A stretch of DNA of 64,000 nt from Longitalea arenae (GCF_016924755.1 NZ_JAFFJX010000003.1:186001-250000); one strand, 5' to 3'; counted from the stretch's first letter, positions 26,331 to 35,333 are shown. Program-made: numbers and translations. Notes: generated from the sequence alone by a model not told the origin.

Positions 26331-27152
26331 CTATGCCACGAATAAAGCGGGCTCATGTTGTTTATCGAGCACCCGGGCAAAGAGGTTCTCATCGAGCAGG
26401 TCTTTGACCGACCTGATAATAAAATCGGGCGCATAACCAAACTGACCAAGATCGCTTTCTTTGGTTACGCCAGACAGGGTCAAGACCGTAGTAAAACCCA
26501 TGGAGCCTGCACCGAGGATATCCGTGCTCATGGTATCACCGATCATAATGGTCTCGTCGGTCGACAACTGCAAGATCTTCCGGGCCATGCGCATCATTAC
26601 CGGACTGGGTTTACCTACGCTGAAGGCCTGTTTACCGGTAGCAAATTCGAGCATGGCGACAAAAGCGCCGCAGCCGGCCCGGTACTTTCCACTGCCTACC
26701 GGGCAGTTGGGATCGAGGTTGGTGGCAATCAATTTCGATCCGTTCATGATCATGTTGATCGCCTTGTCAACCGACTCCAGCATAATGGTACGGCCTTCAC
26801 CAATGATCACATAATCGGGATGATCATCTACAATTGAATAACCCACATTGTGCAGCTCGGTCAATAAACCACCTTCTCCAATGACATACGCAGTACCATG
26901 CTCTTTGCGCGAAGCCAGGTACCGGGCGGTGGCCATCGCACAGGTAAATATATCTTCATCATTTACATTAAAACCCAACTTGCGCAATTTATAACACACA
27001 TCGCGGGGAGTACGCTGGCTGTTATTCGTAAGGAATAAAAACGGAAAACCTTTTTCTCGTAATGAGTTAATGAATTCAACAGCGCCGGGTATTGGTTCAC
27101 TGCCTTTGTAAATAACGCCATCCATGTCGATAAGAAATCCCTTTTGTGCCAT
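26331..27152 (-). CDS. HAD-IIA family phosphatase (NagD-like)
   Basis: A 273-residue cytoplasmic phosphatase. Motif I is FLIDMDGVIYKGSEP with the nucleophile and general-acid Asp, motif II is FLTNNSQRTPRDV, and motif III/IV is IGDTMSTDILGAGSMG. The cap domain lies between, as in the NagD/pNPPase group. Relatives dephosphorylate nucleoside monophosphates, sugar phosphates or 4-nitrophenyl phosphate. The gene stands alone, with a strong terminator downstream and a repeat tract directly upstream. Confidence 0.92.
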   Translation of the reverse strand: MAQKGFLIDMDGVIYKGSEPIPGAVEFINSLREKGFPFLFLTNNSQRTPRDVCYKLRKLGFNVNDEDIFTCAMATARYLASRKEHGTAYVIGEGGLLTELHNVGYSIVDDHPDYVIIGEGRTIMLESVDKAINMIMNGSKLIATNLDPNCPVGSGKYRAGCGAFVAMLEFATGKQAFSVGKPSPVMMRMARKILQLSTDETIMIGDTMSTDILGAGSMGFTTVLTLSGVTKESDLGQFGYAPDFIIRSVKDLLDENLFARVLDKQHEPALFVA

Positions 27153-27171
27153 ACGTTTACTTTTTTAATTT

Positions 27172-27262
27172 GCTAATATGCTAACTGATCAGCTGATGTG
27201 CTAGTTAGCTGATGTGCTAATTTGCTGATGTGCTAATTTGCTAATTAGCTAATGTGCTAATG
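27172..27262. repeat. Tandem 8-mer GCTAATNT/GCTGATGT, about eleven copies
   Basis: Units of mostly 8 nt alternate between GCTGATGT and GCTAATTT forms from 19 bp upstream of the HAD gene start. Because it sits where the HAD promoter or leader should be, it may influence expression by length variation; this is inference. Confidence 0.85.
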
Positions 27263-27640
27263 AAATCTTCGCGGCAAGAACAATTCGCTGATATGATAAT
27301 ATACTCACAGGCAAGAATGAAAGTAGTGGCAAGGAACTGGCAAGATATTGAGTTAGGGAGTGATGCAGATCGCGATCAGGCAAGTACTATAAGAACGATC
27401 AATTGTTACACTTATTGTAAGCCGTACAAATATAGGAGTTAATGTTTAGAATCTTAGTTTAAACTATTATTAAATCGGGTCAATGGTGAATGGTCGATGG
27501 TCAATGGTGAATGGCGAATGGGCGGCGAACATGATACAAACAATATTAATAGCAATCTTCGCGTAAAGAACAGCCTGATAATATTACATAGATCATATTC
27601 AACAATGCCGTTAACAACTTTATAAACTTTATAAACCTTA
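27263..27640. other. Gene-free region with repeat debris
   Basis: No credible gene. It contains a CAATGGT/GAATGGT 7-mer tract (27481-27522). It also has two similar segments beginning AATCTTCGCG at 27264 and 27554, each followed within a few bases by AAGAACA and then TGATA, suggesting a decayed 290-bp-offset duplication. Near 27610-27645 the word TTTATAAACTTTATAAACC recurs up to the stop codon of the next gene. Confidence 0.5.
27481..27522. repeat. Tandem 7-mer SAATGGT, six copies
   Basis: CAATGGT, GAATGGT, CGATGGT, CAATGGT, GAATGGC, GAATGGG. This is the reverse complement of the CCATTSA repeat at 53591-53695 and of the tract inside the heparinase gene at 46921-46948, so the same repeat family occurs at three places in this window. 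Confidence 0.88.
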
Positions 27641-29023
27641 TTAACTTTTCACGGCTAAATCTTTTAATGCCTTATTATACCGGTATAATACCTCCACATA
27701 TTTTTCCAGCACGGGCAACAATAACCAGCCGGAGGCTTTGCCATCGACGAGCATAAAATAATATTGTACCGAACGTTTGATGTCTTTTTGTTCAAGGCTT
27801 ATCCAAAGGCGGGTGAGCCAGAAGTTGATGACTTCAGAAGCATGGTATTGTTCATAACCAGGCACGGCTTCGCGGATATCGGTATATGCATATATATGTT
27901 CAAAGCGCGCATCCGGTTCATGCTGGATCAAAGCACCCAGCGCCAGGCTGAAATGTAATACCGGATAATATTTATACATTTTTAGCGCATGCCGTTTCGC
28001 TACCTCGCACAAGTTATGCAGGTCGAGCAGGATGCCCTGTTCATATGCGGTTTGTAAGGCCAGCGGATTATGGGCGTACCGGTTGGTTAATGCGATCATT
28101 TTCTGTTCGAATTCATGCATCAGCTGCTCATTGTTGCGATCCAACAGTTCAGCCAGCTCATCGGCCTGGTTTACGACCTCGAGGTGTTCTGCAAAATGTT
28201 CTTCCAGTACATTATTAGGCTCTTCGGCGCCATGGCCTATTTCATCCCACATCTCATGCCACATTTGTTCCTCTGCCACCGTGCAGGTATTGATCTCGGG
28301 CGGCAATAAACGGGTAAGTAATTCCGCATGAATGGTGATCTGCTCAAGCACCGACCGTTGCTGCACTTTTTCGGTATTCAGCATATCGTCTGAGCGGATG
28401 CTCTGCACATTGCCCAGGCTTAGCTCTCCGGCCGGAATATGATTTATAGGCAGATTGGTAACGCTTGCTTCTTCCCGTAAACGGGGCACTGCGTTAGCAT
28501 CTTCGACCGTATAATAATAATTTCCTTCGCCGGCATATTGCTTCAGCTTGGCCAGGATATCGGCAAACTGTCCGGCTTTTTCCACGATCAAATGCGGCAA
28601 ACCGTCAGTACCTACCGGCACATCGATCACCGGCACGCCATGATCATCTTCTTCGAGTATAAAGCGGGTAACTTCAAAATTATGATGGGGATGAATATTG
28701 AACTCCAGCGCAAAATCATGGCCGGCATAAATGATATTGTGCGCCAGCGCATATTCTATTTCCTTGAAATCAGCCAGGTGCTGGCTGTATTCTTCAAAGA
28801 ATTCTTCTTCAGACGTATTGAAAAAAAATACCGTATCTTTTATGCCCAGGCAAAGCAGGTCAACCCGGTATAAGCCAATAGTTACATTGCCATTAGGGTG
28901 TTTTCGCATTACCGATACATTGGCGATCTGGCTTTCTTCCCAATCTTTATTCACCATACATTTACTCACAGGCATCGAGCGTGCCTTTGCTTGCACGTAT
29001 TTACGGGGAGAGAGTGTTTGCAT
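27641..29023 (-). CDS. Conserved-looking cytoplasmic protein of unknown function
   Basis: A 460-residue protein with no signal peptide or membrane segment. The N-terminal part (KYVQAKARSMPVSKCMVNKD, then NVTIGLYRVDLLCLGIKDTVFFF) recalls small-molecule or nucleic-acid handling proteins of Bacteroidota, but I cannot name the family. The middle is rich in Glu and His (AEEQMWHEMWDEIGHGAEE). The C-terminal third is helical and repeat-like (QKDIKRSVQYYFMLVDGKAS), possibly TPR-like. The ATG at 29023 (MQTLSPRKY) is preferred to the in-frame upstream ATG at 29104 because conserved-looking sequence starts there. It has no operon partner. Confidence 0.65.
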   Translation of the reverse strand: MQTLSPRKYVQAKARSMPVSKCMVNKDWEESQIANVSVMRKHPNGNVTIGLYRVDLLCLGIKDTVFFFNTSEEEFFEEYSQHLADFKEIEYALAHNIIYAGHDFALEFNIHPHHNFEVTRFILEEDDHGVPVIDVPVGTDGLPHLIVEKAGQFADILAKLKQYAGEGNYYYTVEDANAVPRLREEASVTNLPINHIPAGELSLGNVQSIRSDDMLNTEKVQQRSVLEQITIHAELLTRLLPPEINTCTVAEEQMWHEMWDEIGHGAEEPNNVLEEHFAEHLEVVNQADELAELLDRNNEQLMHEFEQKMIALTNRYAHNPLALQTAYEQGILLDLHNLCEVAKRHALKMYKYYPVLHFSLALGALIQHEPDARFEHIYAYTDIREAVPGYEQYHASEVINFWLTRLWISLEQKDIKRSVQYYFMLVDGKASGWLLLPVLEKYVEVLYRYNKALKDLAVKS

Positions 29024-29340
29024 ACCCAATGTATTTATTGTTGCTGTGTTGACCTGGATTAATGAATCGTAGAAATAACCTTTAACGAGTAGTAATCCGT
29101 ACAATCAAAGTAAACGCATTTTATGGTACAAGTATGCAAAAGTTGTTGTCATAATTTTCACACATTTCTGCACACAATGATAAAGTCCTGTTTGATATCG
29201 TTTTGTGATCGGCGTTCCATTTGACGATCGTCATTAAATATGCTTACCCCCTTTGTGGTATTGTTATGACCGTTACAAAGCCTTAGATTTGATCTTCGTT
29301 ATCCACTTCCAGCCTACCCTCGCACCTTTAAACAAACTAT
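29024..29340. other. Divergent intergenic region
   Basis: About 317 bp between the unknown 460-residue protein and the Bor-like lipoprotein gene. It should hold the promoters of both. I see no repeat or RNA gene; TTTG words near 29205 and 29310 could be promoter parts but are not convincing. Confidence 0.4.
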
Positions 29341-29703
29341 ATGATGCTTTTGCCTGCACCATTAACAAGATCAGTTTCCTTTTTTTTATTAGCCATCCTA
29401 ACTGCAATAACCTGCATACTCAGCAGTTGCAGCAGCACCAAGATCATTACCGAATACGACTGCGCCGATGCGGCGAATGTCAATAAAGACACGACGGTAT
29501 GGCATTATTTCTGGGGACTGAAACAATCGAAAGACATCCGGCCGCAATGCGATAACCGGTATAATCACCTGAACAAGGTGGTGGTGAAATCTACCCCCGG
29601 CAACGTATTGCTTGCTGTTATTACCCTGGGTATTGTGATACCACAAAAGATCTCCTGGTGCTGTGCACCGCCAAATCTGCGCCCGGGGCAACTGGGTAAT
29701 TAG
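29341..29703 (+). CDS. Bor/Iss-like lipoprotein
   Basis: A 120-residue predicted lipoprotein. A hydrophobic leader ends in a lipobox (CILSSCSS). The mature part reads VWHYFWGLKQSKDIRPQC, then NKVVVKSTPGNVLLAVITLG, then IVIPQKISWCC. That order (W-F-F-G-x-x-Q, a Cys, a V-x-T/S stretch, LxxxITLGIxxP, a terminal Cys) is the pattern of the phage-lambda Bor / plasmid Iss family, known for serum resistance in enterobacteria. The same pattern in Bacteroidota need not have that role. The start could be either of two adjacent ATG codons. The flavoprotein gene starts 30 bp downstream. Confidence 0.6.
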   Translation: MMLLPAPLTRSVSFFLLAILTAITCILSSCSSTKIITEYDCADAANVNKDTTVWHYFWGLKQSKDIRPQCDNRYNHLNKVVVKSTPGNVLLAVITLGIVIPQKISWCCAPPNLRPGQLGN

Positions 29704-29733
29704 TAATACTGTCAACTTTTCAACGCTAACTAC

Positions 29734-31326
29734 ATGTCATTACCAGAAGGCATACTACCACTTCCTATCACCGATTGGCAGAATGGCCACCAAAACTTCC
29801 GGGTTACCTTAACAAAAGATGCCAGCTTTAATTTGCGACTGCCATTCCCTTTTGCTGAAACAGAAAAAAATTATCATGCTACCACCAAAAACTTTCAATG
29901 GCTCATCCAACATGCCATTGATAATAATCTGCGGTTAAGGGCCATGGGCAATGGCTGGAGCTTCAGTGATGTGGGTGTTTGTAATGGCGGACTGGTTGAC
30001 ACCCGCGAACTGCGTACTTTCTTCAGCATCGGCAATAACTTTTTATCGCCTGAGTATCTCGCAAGCGGTAAAACGGCGCAGGACCTTGTTTTCACCCAGT
30101 GTGGCATGAGCATTTTACAATTGAATAAAGAACTGGAACAGGAAAATGGCTGGCTCCGTTGCCTGCGTGCTTCCGGCGCCAGTAACGGACAAACCATTGC
30201 GGGCGCCACTGCTACCGGCACCCATGGGGCGGGCTTGTGGGCAGGCGCCGTTCATGACGCCATTGTTGGTTTGCATATAATAACCGGCGCTAACAGGCAT
30301 GTATGGCTCGAACGCGCATCGAACCCGGTGGCATCTGCTGCATTCATCGACTGGCTGGGCGCTGAACTGTTCCGCGATGATGACCTGTTCAATGCGGCCG
30401 TAGTAAGTTTTGGCAGTTTTGGTTTTATTCATGGCGTATTACTGGAAACAGAACCCATCTACCTGCTCGAAAAATATACCGCTGCCAATATTCCGTTCAA
30501 CGATAACCTGAAGCAGGCCATCAATGAATGGAACTTTGATGCGCTGAATGATCATCTCCCCTTCCCGCCCGAAAGCCCTGGCCGTAGTTTATATCATTTT
30601 GAAGTGTTGGTGAACCCGCATCGCTTCGCGATAGATGATGCCAGCAAAGGCATTTTCCTGAAAGTGATGTACAAAACACCCTACCGTACTGATTATCCCA
30701 AACCGGTACTCCCCAATGGTAATTTTCAATATGGCGATGAACTGTTGGGACTGTTGCAAACCATACTGGATAATATCGGCAAAAAATTAACCCAAAAGCT
30801 CGTTCCGCCACTCGTCACCAAATTATTTCCCCTGGCTTTTGCCGCTAATGAAAAATCCATCGGCACCATTGGTGAAACATTTACCAATACCCGTTTCCGT
30901 GGCCAGGCAGCCAGCGCCGCCATTGCTATTGATACGGCCAATGCAAGCCGGGCTATTGAGGAGATCGTACAGCTCAATAACAAAACAGCTTTTGCCGGCG
31001 CCCTGGCTTTGCGCTTTGTAAAAGGCACGAAAGCCACCCTCGGTTTTAATAAATTTGAAAAGAGCTGTGTACTGGAAATGGATGGGGTTGATGCTGCCAC
31101 CAGCCGCCGATTTTTTACGAGTGTCTGGAACCGGTTTGAGGAAATAGGTCTGCCTTATACCATTCATTGGGGTAAGATCAACTTCCACCTCACCGAAGCG
31201 CGTGTCCGCGCAATGTATGGCAACACCGCCGTGAATAAATGGCTCACCGCCCGGCATAAATTATTGGATGATGTGACGCAACGCGTCTTTAATAACGACT
31301 TCATGGAAAGAACCGGCCTGATCTAA
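29734..31326 (+). CDS. FAD-binding oxidoreductase, aldonolactone oxidase-like
   Basis: A 530-residue flavoprotein. The FAD-binding PCMH-type domain lies in residues ~40-215, with LRAMGNGWSFSDVGVC and GQTIAGATATGTHGAG as the dinucleotide-binding parts. Near the C-terminus is PYTIHWGKINF, whose HWGK matches the HWxK motif of L-gulono/D-arabinono-1,4-lactone oxidases. It probably oxidises a sugar lactone or polyol with oxygen or another acceptor. No signal peptide is seen. It follows the Bor-like gene closely and ends exactly at an inverted repeat tract. Substrate unknown. Confidence 0.85.
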   Translation: MSLPEGILPLPITDWQNGHQNFRVTLTKDASFNLRLPFPFAETEKNYHATTKNFQWLIQHAIDNNLRLRAMGNGWSFSDVGVCNGGLVDTRELRTFFSIGNNFLSPEYLASGKTAQDLVFTQCGMSILQLNKELEQENGWLRCLRASGASNGQTIAGATATGTHGAGLWAGAVHDAIVGLHIITGANRHVWLERASNPVASAAFIDWLGAELFRDDDLFNAAVVSFGSFGFIHGVLLETEPIYLLEKYTAANIPFNDNLKQAINEWNFDALNDHLPFPPESPGRSLYHFEVLVNPHRFAIDDASKGIFLKVMYKTPYRTDYPKPVLPNGNFQYGDELLGLLQTILDNIGKKLTQKLVPPLVTKLFPLAFAANEKSIGTIGETFTNTRFRGQAASAAIAIDTANASRAIEEIVQLNNKTAFAGALALRFVKGTKATLGFNKFEKSCVLEMDGVDAATSRRFFTSVWNRFEEIGLPYTIHWGKINFHLTEARVRAMYGNTAVNKWLTARHKLLDDVTQRVFNNDFMERTGLI

Positions 31327-31452
31327 TGTGATAATGTGATGATTCGATGATTCGATAATTAAATACAGCGGCCTGCTATCAGCGGGCGTTTCCATTATCA
31401 AATTATCAAATTATCACATTATCAAATTATCACATTATCACATTATCACATT
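31327..31452. repeat. Inverted TGTGATAAT / ATTATCACA repeat element, copy 1
   Basis: The left half (31327-31360) has TGTGATAATGTGATGATTCG-like words and starts directly after the FAD gene stop codon. The right half (31393-31452) is the complementary orientation (ATTATCAAATTATCACATT words) and ends 2 bp before the next gene's stop codon. The centre contains CGGGCGTTTCC. The halves can pair into a long imperfect hairpin, so it may act as a bidirectional terminator. A second copy with the same centre is at 39643-39776. Confidence 0.85.
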
Positions 31453-31454
31453 GT

Positions 31455-32585
31455 TCACACCCTCACATAGATCTTCTTCTTATCCATCCAGTACCCCACT
31501 AACCAGCACAAAAGCATGTAAGCGATCGCTTGTATGAACGCACCCACATACGGCGTGGCCAGGTGAATGAAGATTTTATCATACAACCACCTGAAGACGG
31601 TTGTGCCAGAAGGCAGGCGGAATACACTCCACAGGATCACCAGCAGTTCAGAGAGCAGGTAAATGAACAGGGGATTTTTGCCGAAGACCTGGAAGAAAGG
31701 CGTCCAGGCCGTTTTTTGCTGAATATCGGCTACATAAACAATGGCAGCGATGATCAGGCAATCGAGCCCCACGGTGTGTAACACAAAGGAGCTGGTCCAG
31801 AGCTTTTTATTGAAGGGGAATGAATAATTCCAGAAATGGGCCAGCACCAGTAAGGCAAAACCGGCCAGCATCAGTCTGGTAAGCGCTTCATAGGTTCCCC
31901 CTTTCTGCTGCAGGAATTTTCCCACCCAATAACCGGCCACCACATTGGCGATCGCGGGAAAAGTACTTAAAAAACCTTCGGGGTCGAAGGGAACGCCATT
32001 CCCATGGTATAAATGATCAGGGCCCAGCAGCCAGAGATCGAGTTTCAGCACCGCATTGCCGCGCAATGAAAAAGGATCGGCGGCATCGCCGAAGAAATAT
32101 AATACAGGCCAATAGAGCAGCAGGATCGCCGCAGTAATGATAGCTGCCGCCCGGAATTTAAAAAAGTAGATCATTAATGAAGCGAAACAATATACCAGCG
32201 CAATGCGTTGTAAAACGCCAAAAACGCGCGTTTTCCCGAAGGGCAGGAAAGCATATCCGCCGGTAGTGGCATCGGGCCGCACAAAAGGAAACCAGTACAT
32301 CAGGTAGCCCAGCAGAAAGATCAGGAGGGTGCGTTTAAAGATCTTCCTTAACACGGATGCCGTGGAAGCCGCCTCCCATTTGGGCATTACAAAACTCAGG
32401 GCATTGCCTACCGCAAATAAAAAAGAAGGAAAAACCAGGTCGGTGGGGGTGAAACCATGCCATTGCGCATGCTTCAAAGGGGCAAATGTAAAATCTCCAT
32501 CCGGGGAAGTATTTACAATGATCATGAAGCAGATGGTCATACCCCGGAATACATCAAGGGCCAGGAAACGTTTTTGTTGTAGCAT
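31455..32585 (-). CDS. Heparan-alpha-glucosaminide N-acetyltransferase-like membrane protein (DUF5009/NagX-type)
   Basis: A 376-residue multi-spanning membrane protein with about ten hydrophobic segments. The N-terminus KRFLALDVFRGMTICFMIIV matches the HGSNAT/DUF1624/DUF5009 group. In that group, LDxxRG and a following His-rich loop (KHAQWHGFTPTDLVFPSFLF) form the acetyl-transfer site. Bacterial members are thought to modify amino sugars or glycans at the inner membrane, often in carbohydrate-use loci. It is convergent with the flavoprotein gene across the inverted repeat element. Confidence 0.88.
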   Translation of the reverse strand: MLQQKRFLALDVFRGMTICFMIIVNTSPDGDFTFAPLKHAQWHGFTPTDLVFPSFLFAVGNALSFVMPKWEAASTASVLRKIFKRTLLIFLLGYLMYWFPFVRPDATTGGYAFLPFGKTRVFGVLQRIALVYCFASLMIYFFKFRAAAIITAAILLLYWPVLYFFGDAADPFSLRGNAVLKLDLWLLGPDHLYHGNGVPFDPEGFLSTFPAIANVVAGYWVGKFLQQKGGTYEALTRLMLAGFALLVLAHFWNYSFPFNKKLWTSSFVLHTVGLDCLIIAAIVYVADIQQKTAWTPFFQVFGKNPLFIYLLSELLVILWSVFRLPSGTTVFRWLYDKIFIHLATPYVGAFIQAIAYMLLCWLVGYWMDKKKIYVRV

Positions 32586-32680
32586 GTCAGTTCTTAGTTA
32601 GCGTAGCAGTAAATACCTGGCGCTTCGAAAATAAACATTTCAACTGAACATGCAAATTCCGGTAAGCTCCGACAGGCAGA

Positions 32681-33454
32681 TCATTGTTTCTCTTTTTCAA
32701 AAAAAGCAGCCAATGCCCTGATACTGTCGGTATTAATATAATCCACTTTCAGTTTCATCAACTGGCGCCAGGCATTGGGATTGTCGGGCGCAGCCCAGAA
32801 ACGAACGGTCTTACCCTTGCTATGAGCCCGGTTTACGAGTTGTTGCAGCGTATCCTGTTGGGCGGCCGGCATACGCTCATTGCCGGTCCAGGATGTATAC
32901 TTTTTCAAATTATCACTCATCATTACGATGCGCGACAAAGCCGAAGCAGGATAGTCCTTATACAATTCTCCATCGAACCAGATAAAAGCGGGATAAGAGG
33001 TATAAGCGGTGACATCGGGCCGATTGCCGCTAATGGCTATTCGCAAAGAAGGGCATTCTGTTAGGGCAGGATATTTTTGCAGCAGTTCTATCAGTTTGGC
33101 AAGGGTGGTCACTGCTTCTGTTTTTATATCGATCATGAACTGCAGGCGGCGATTGGTATCAGCATACACATGCCCCTTGTTCTTTTCAACCAAAGCCTGC
33201 AAAGGTTTCAGGTACAGGTCTTCCAGGGTGCGGCGCAAGGCAAGTTCACGGGTAGTATGGGCTACCAGCAATTCGCCGTTGTGCCAGAAGATATCGGCTT
33301 CAATGGACCCGAATTGTTCGTTATAGGCCGCCATCAAAGGCATGGACTGTTCATAATCATTATGCGAATGGGCGTTGGCTGTGGTATAAATAATAGGTTG
33401 GGCAAAGGAAGCTGTGCTGATCAGGAGGATTACTGAAAAAAGTAGCTTATTCAA
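32681..33454 (-). CDS. Secreted PI-PLC/GDPD-like phosphodiesterase
   Basis: A 257-residue protein with a signal peptide (NKLLFSVILLISTASFAQP). It has NAHSHNDYEQSMPL near residue 27 and FGSIEADIFWHNGELLVAHT near 50. This is the pattern of the phosphatidylinositol phospholipase C / glycerophosphodiesterase superfamily as seen in AIM6-like proteins. His and Glu/Asp residues at these places form the metal and catalytic site in the family. It is different from the GDPD at the left edge. The real substrate is unknown. It stands alone, 95 bp upstream of the NagX-type gene. Confidence 0.82.
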   Translation of the reverse strand: MNKLLFSVILLISTASFAQPIIYTTANAHSHNDYEQSMPLMAAYNEQFGSIEADIFWHNGELLVAHTTRELALRRTLEDLYLKPLQALVEKNKGHVYADTNRRLQFMIDIKTEAVTTLAKLIELLQKYPALTECPSLRIAISGNRPDVTAYTSYPAFIWFDGELYKDYPASALSRIVMMSDNLKKYTSWTGNERMPAAQQDTLQQLVNRAHSKGKTVRFWAAPDNPNAWRQLMKLKVDYINTDSIRALAAFFEKEKQ

Positions 33455-33622
33455 TATATTATGATTTTTGAGTTGTTCAGTTATTCAGTCTCGCGACTGT
33501 ATTTAACTTAATAACTTATAAACTTATGAACTTGATAACTCAGGAACAAAACGCAAAAATAAATAGATTAGCACTCCATTTAAGTATTCTTATATTTAAG
33601 AAATTATTATTAACAAGCCCCT

Positions 33623-34264
33623 ATGCCAAACACCTTAGTCAGGCAATTTACCATTTTATTCGCGGCTACCCTTTTGAGCTATTGTTCCAGTCCTATAAAA
33701 CCCGGCAGCAAACAGATCATCGGGTTACAACCCCTGGGCAAGTACGATACAACGCAACTAAGTTATATTGAAAAAGAATTGCAGCAGTTCTTTAAAGTGC
33801 CGGTCGTGATCCTTCATGAAACTGCCCTGCCGGCCGCTTTCCTCAATACCACCAAGGGTGAACGCTATTCAGGTGATTCGATCATCAAATGGCTGGCGTT
33901 TAACGCGCCGGACTCCATAACAAAGGTAGTAGGCCTTACGCACAAAGACATCTTTACCACCAAAAAGGAAAACGGGCAGATCAAAAAACCTGAGAGCACC
34001 TATGCCGTATGGGGCATCTTTGGGCTCGGTTACCGGCCAGGCCGTTCCTGCGTAATAAGCGATTTTCGGCTAAAGACAAGTGAGCATACCAAATTTCAAC
34101 ACCGCCTTCGCACAGTGGTCATTCATGAGTTGGGCCATAACCAGGGCCTTGACCATTGCCCGGCAAAGAACTGCATCATGAGCGATGCTAATGAAAGGAT
34201 ACAAACTGTTGATAATAGTGGCGTGAACTATTGCGGCAAGTGTCTACACTGGTTAAAGCATTAA
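33623..34264 (+). CDS. Archaemetzincin-like zinc metallopeptidase, lipoprotein
   Basis: A 213-residue predicted lipoprotein (lipobox LLSYCSS near residue 20). The zinc site reads HELGHNQGLDHC, giving HExxHxxGxxH. It is followed by Cx4CxM (CPAKNCIM) and, exactly 17 residues later, by CxxC (CGKC). This is the complete archaemetzincin signature, so both the catalytic zinc and the structural zinc site should be present. Secreted lipoprotein forms occur in Bacteroidota. Substrates are not known. It is convergent with the FN3 gene and separated from it by a terminator. Confidence 0.88.
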   Translation: MPNTLVRQFTILFAATLLSYCSSPIKPGSKQIIGLQPLGKYDTTQLSYIEKELQQFFKVPVVILHETALPAAFLNTTKGERYSGDSIIKWLAFNAPDSITKVVGLTHKDIFTTKKENGQIKKPESTYAVWGIFGLGYRPGRSCVISDFRLKTSEHTKFQHRLRTVVIHELGHNQGLDHCPAKNCIMSDANERIQTVDNSGVNYCGKCLHWLKH

Positions 34265-34279
34265 CGAAGCAGCCACATT

Positions 34280-34309
34280 AAAAACAAGGGGCTGCCCATA
34301 GACAGCCCC
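34280..34309 (-). terminator. Intrinsic terminator of the FN3 protein gene
   Basis: On the minus strand, a perfect 7-bp stem (GGGGCTG/CAGCCCC with an 8-nt loop) is followed by a T-rich run (TTGTTTTTAA). It lies between the convergent metallopeptidase and FN3 genes; the T run is only on the minus-strand side. Confidence 0.75.
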
Positions 34310-34343
34310 CTAATGATCAGTTAATATGTAATTATCCCTCCTG

Positions 34344-34955
34344 TTATTGAATAACCCGGGAAACGGATGTGGAAGCAGACTGCTGGTCATTTACGCCGAA
34401 AGCGATCACCTGGAACCAGTACTTCTCTTTCGATTCAAGACCGGTAAAAGTATAACTGGGTTCGGTGGAGACCTTACTCACCCATACACTCTCGCTTGTG
34501 AGCGGATCGTTCGTATACTGGTGAGCGTAGGCTTTGGCGCCTGCCACTCTTTTAACTGAAGTAACTGCTTCACCAGGACGGTCAATCGTTACTTTCAGGT
34601 CTTTAATGGGCGGTATAGGCTTTGTACCTCTCGCCCGGTTTCGCTCAAAACCGCCGCTGACCAGGATAACAGGGTCGCCTCCCGCTTTGCCTGTTACATA
34701 CTCAGCCAGTTCGGCTAATAAGTCGACCGTTTTCACCCGCAAAGCCTTTCTTTTAAGACGCATTACTTCATCACCGTTACGTGATCGGTAATTGACCTCC
34801 TGGTACTCGGGCAGTACTTTTTCAAGTTCAGCCAGCGCCGCGGGCGCATCCGTAAAATGGGCATTACCGCTCATTTTTCCGGTAACGCCGTACCCAAAAC
34901 TGATTAAATCGTTATCACGGAATTGTTTGTATCCGTGTGTAATTCTGTGTGCCAT
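34344..34955 (-). CDS. FN3-domain protein of unknown function
   Basis: A 203-residue protein without an evident signal peptide. The C-terminal ~95 residues form a fibronectin type III-like domain (PIKDLKVTIDRPGEAVTSVK through YTFTGLESKEKYWFQVIAFG). The N-terminal ~100 residues (TDAPAALAELEKVLPEYQEV, then DLLAELAEYVTGKAGGDPV) are helical and unknown. Small Bacteroidota proteins of this shape are often structural or adhesive. A 30-bp palindrome lies 80 bp upstream of the start. Confidence 0.7.
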   Translation of the reverse strand: MAHRITHGYKQFRDNDLISFGYGVTGKMSGNAHFTDAPAALAELEKVLPEYQEVNYRSRNGDEVMRLKRKALRVKTVDLLAELAEYVTGKAGGDPVILVSGGFERNRARGTKPIPPIKDLKVTIDRPGEAVTSVKRVAGAKAYAHQYTNDPLTSESVWVSKVSTEPSYTFTGLESKEKYWFQVIAFGVNDQQSASTSVSRVIQ

Positions 34956-35333
34956 GATCTTGCATTTTAAAGATTAAGAAATGAAATACCTGCTACCTGC
35001 CCCAACATGAGCGCCGGGGCAAACCAGAGCCATTACACATTTTATTGGCGCCAATAAAGTGTGTCAAAATGAATCCCGGTCGGCCGGGAAACAGTTGATG
35101 GATCCATCGTACTTGTTACAACTGGAAGTTTCATTGCGCCCATCGCATCCTCGTTTCCGGTTTGCCGGTCAGCAGATGCAATGGTTGCCGATTGCAAGCT
35201 GCTACTTGTTTTGTGGAGCGGGGACCTTAATGAACATTGTCAATTGCAAGTACTCATCTGTTTGATTATACATCCTTGTTCATTTGACTGATGACACAAA
35301 TGTAGATCAGTATCCAACGCCCTTTTTCAAAAA
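34956..35333. other. Intergenic region upstream of the FN3 gene
   Basis: About 380 bp without a credible gene. It holds a 30-bp palindrome at 35035-35064 and otherwise no clear structure until the TGTGACG box array begins at 35334. Confidence 0.5.
35035..35064. promoter_or_regulatory. 30-bp palindrome centred on TTATTGGC/GCCAATAA
   Basis: Two 15-bp arms meet with no spacer and only one mismatch (left arm ACACATTTTATTGGC, right arm GCCAATAAAGTGTGT). It lies upstream of the FN3 gene. No T run follows, so an operator for a dimeric regulator or a cruciform site fits better than a terminator. Confidence 0.6.
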
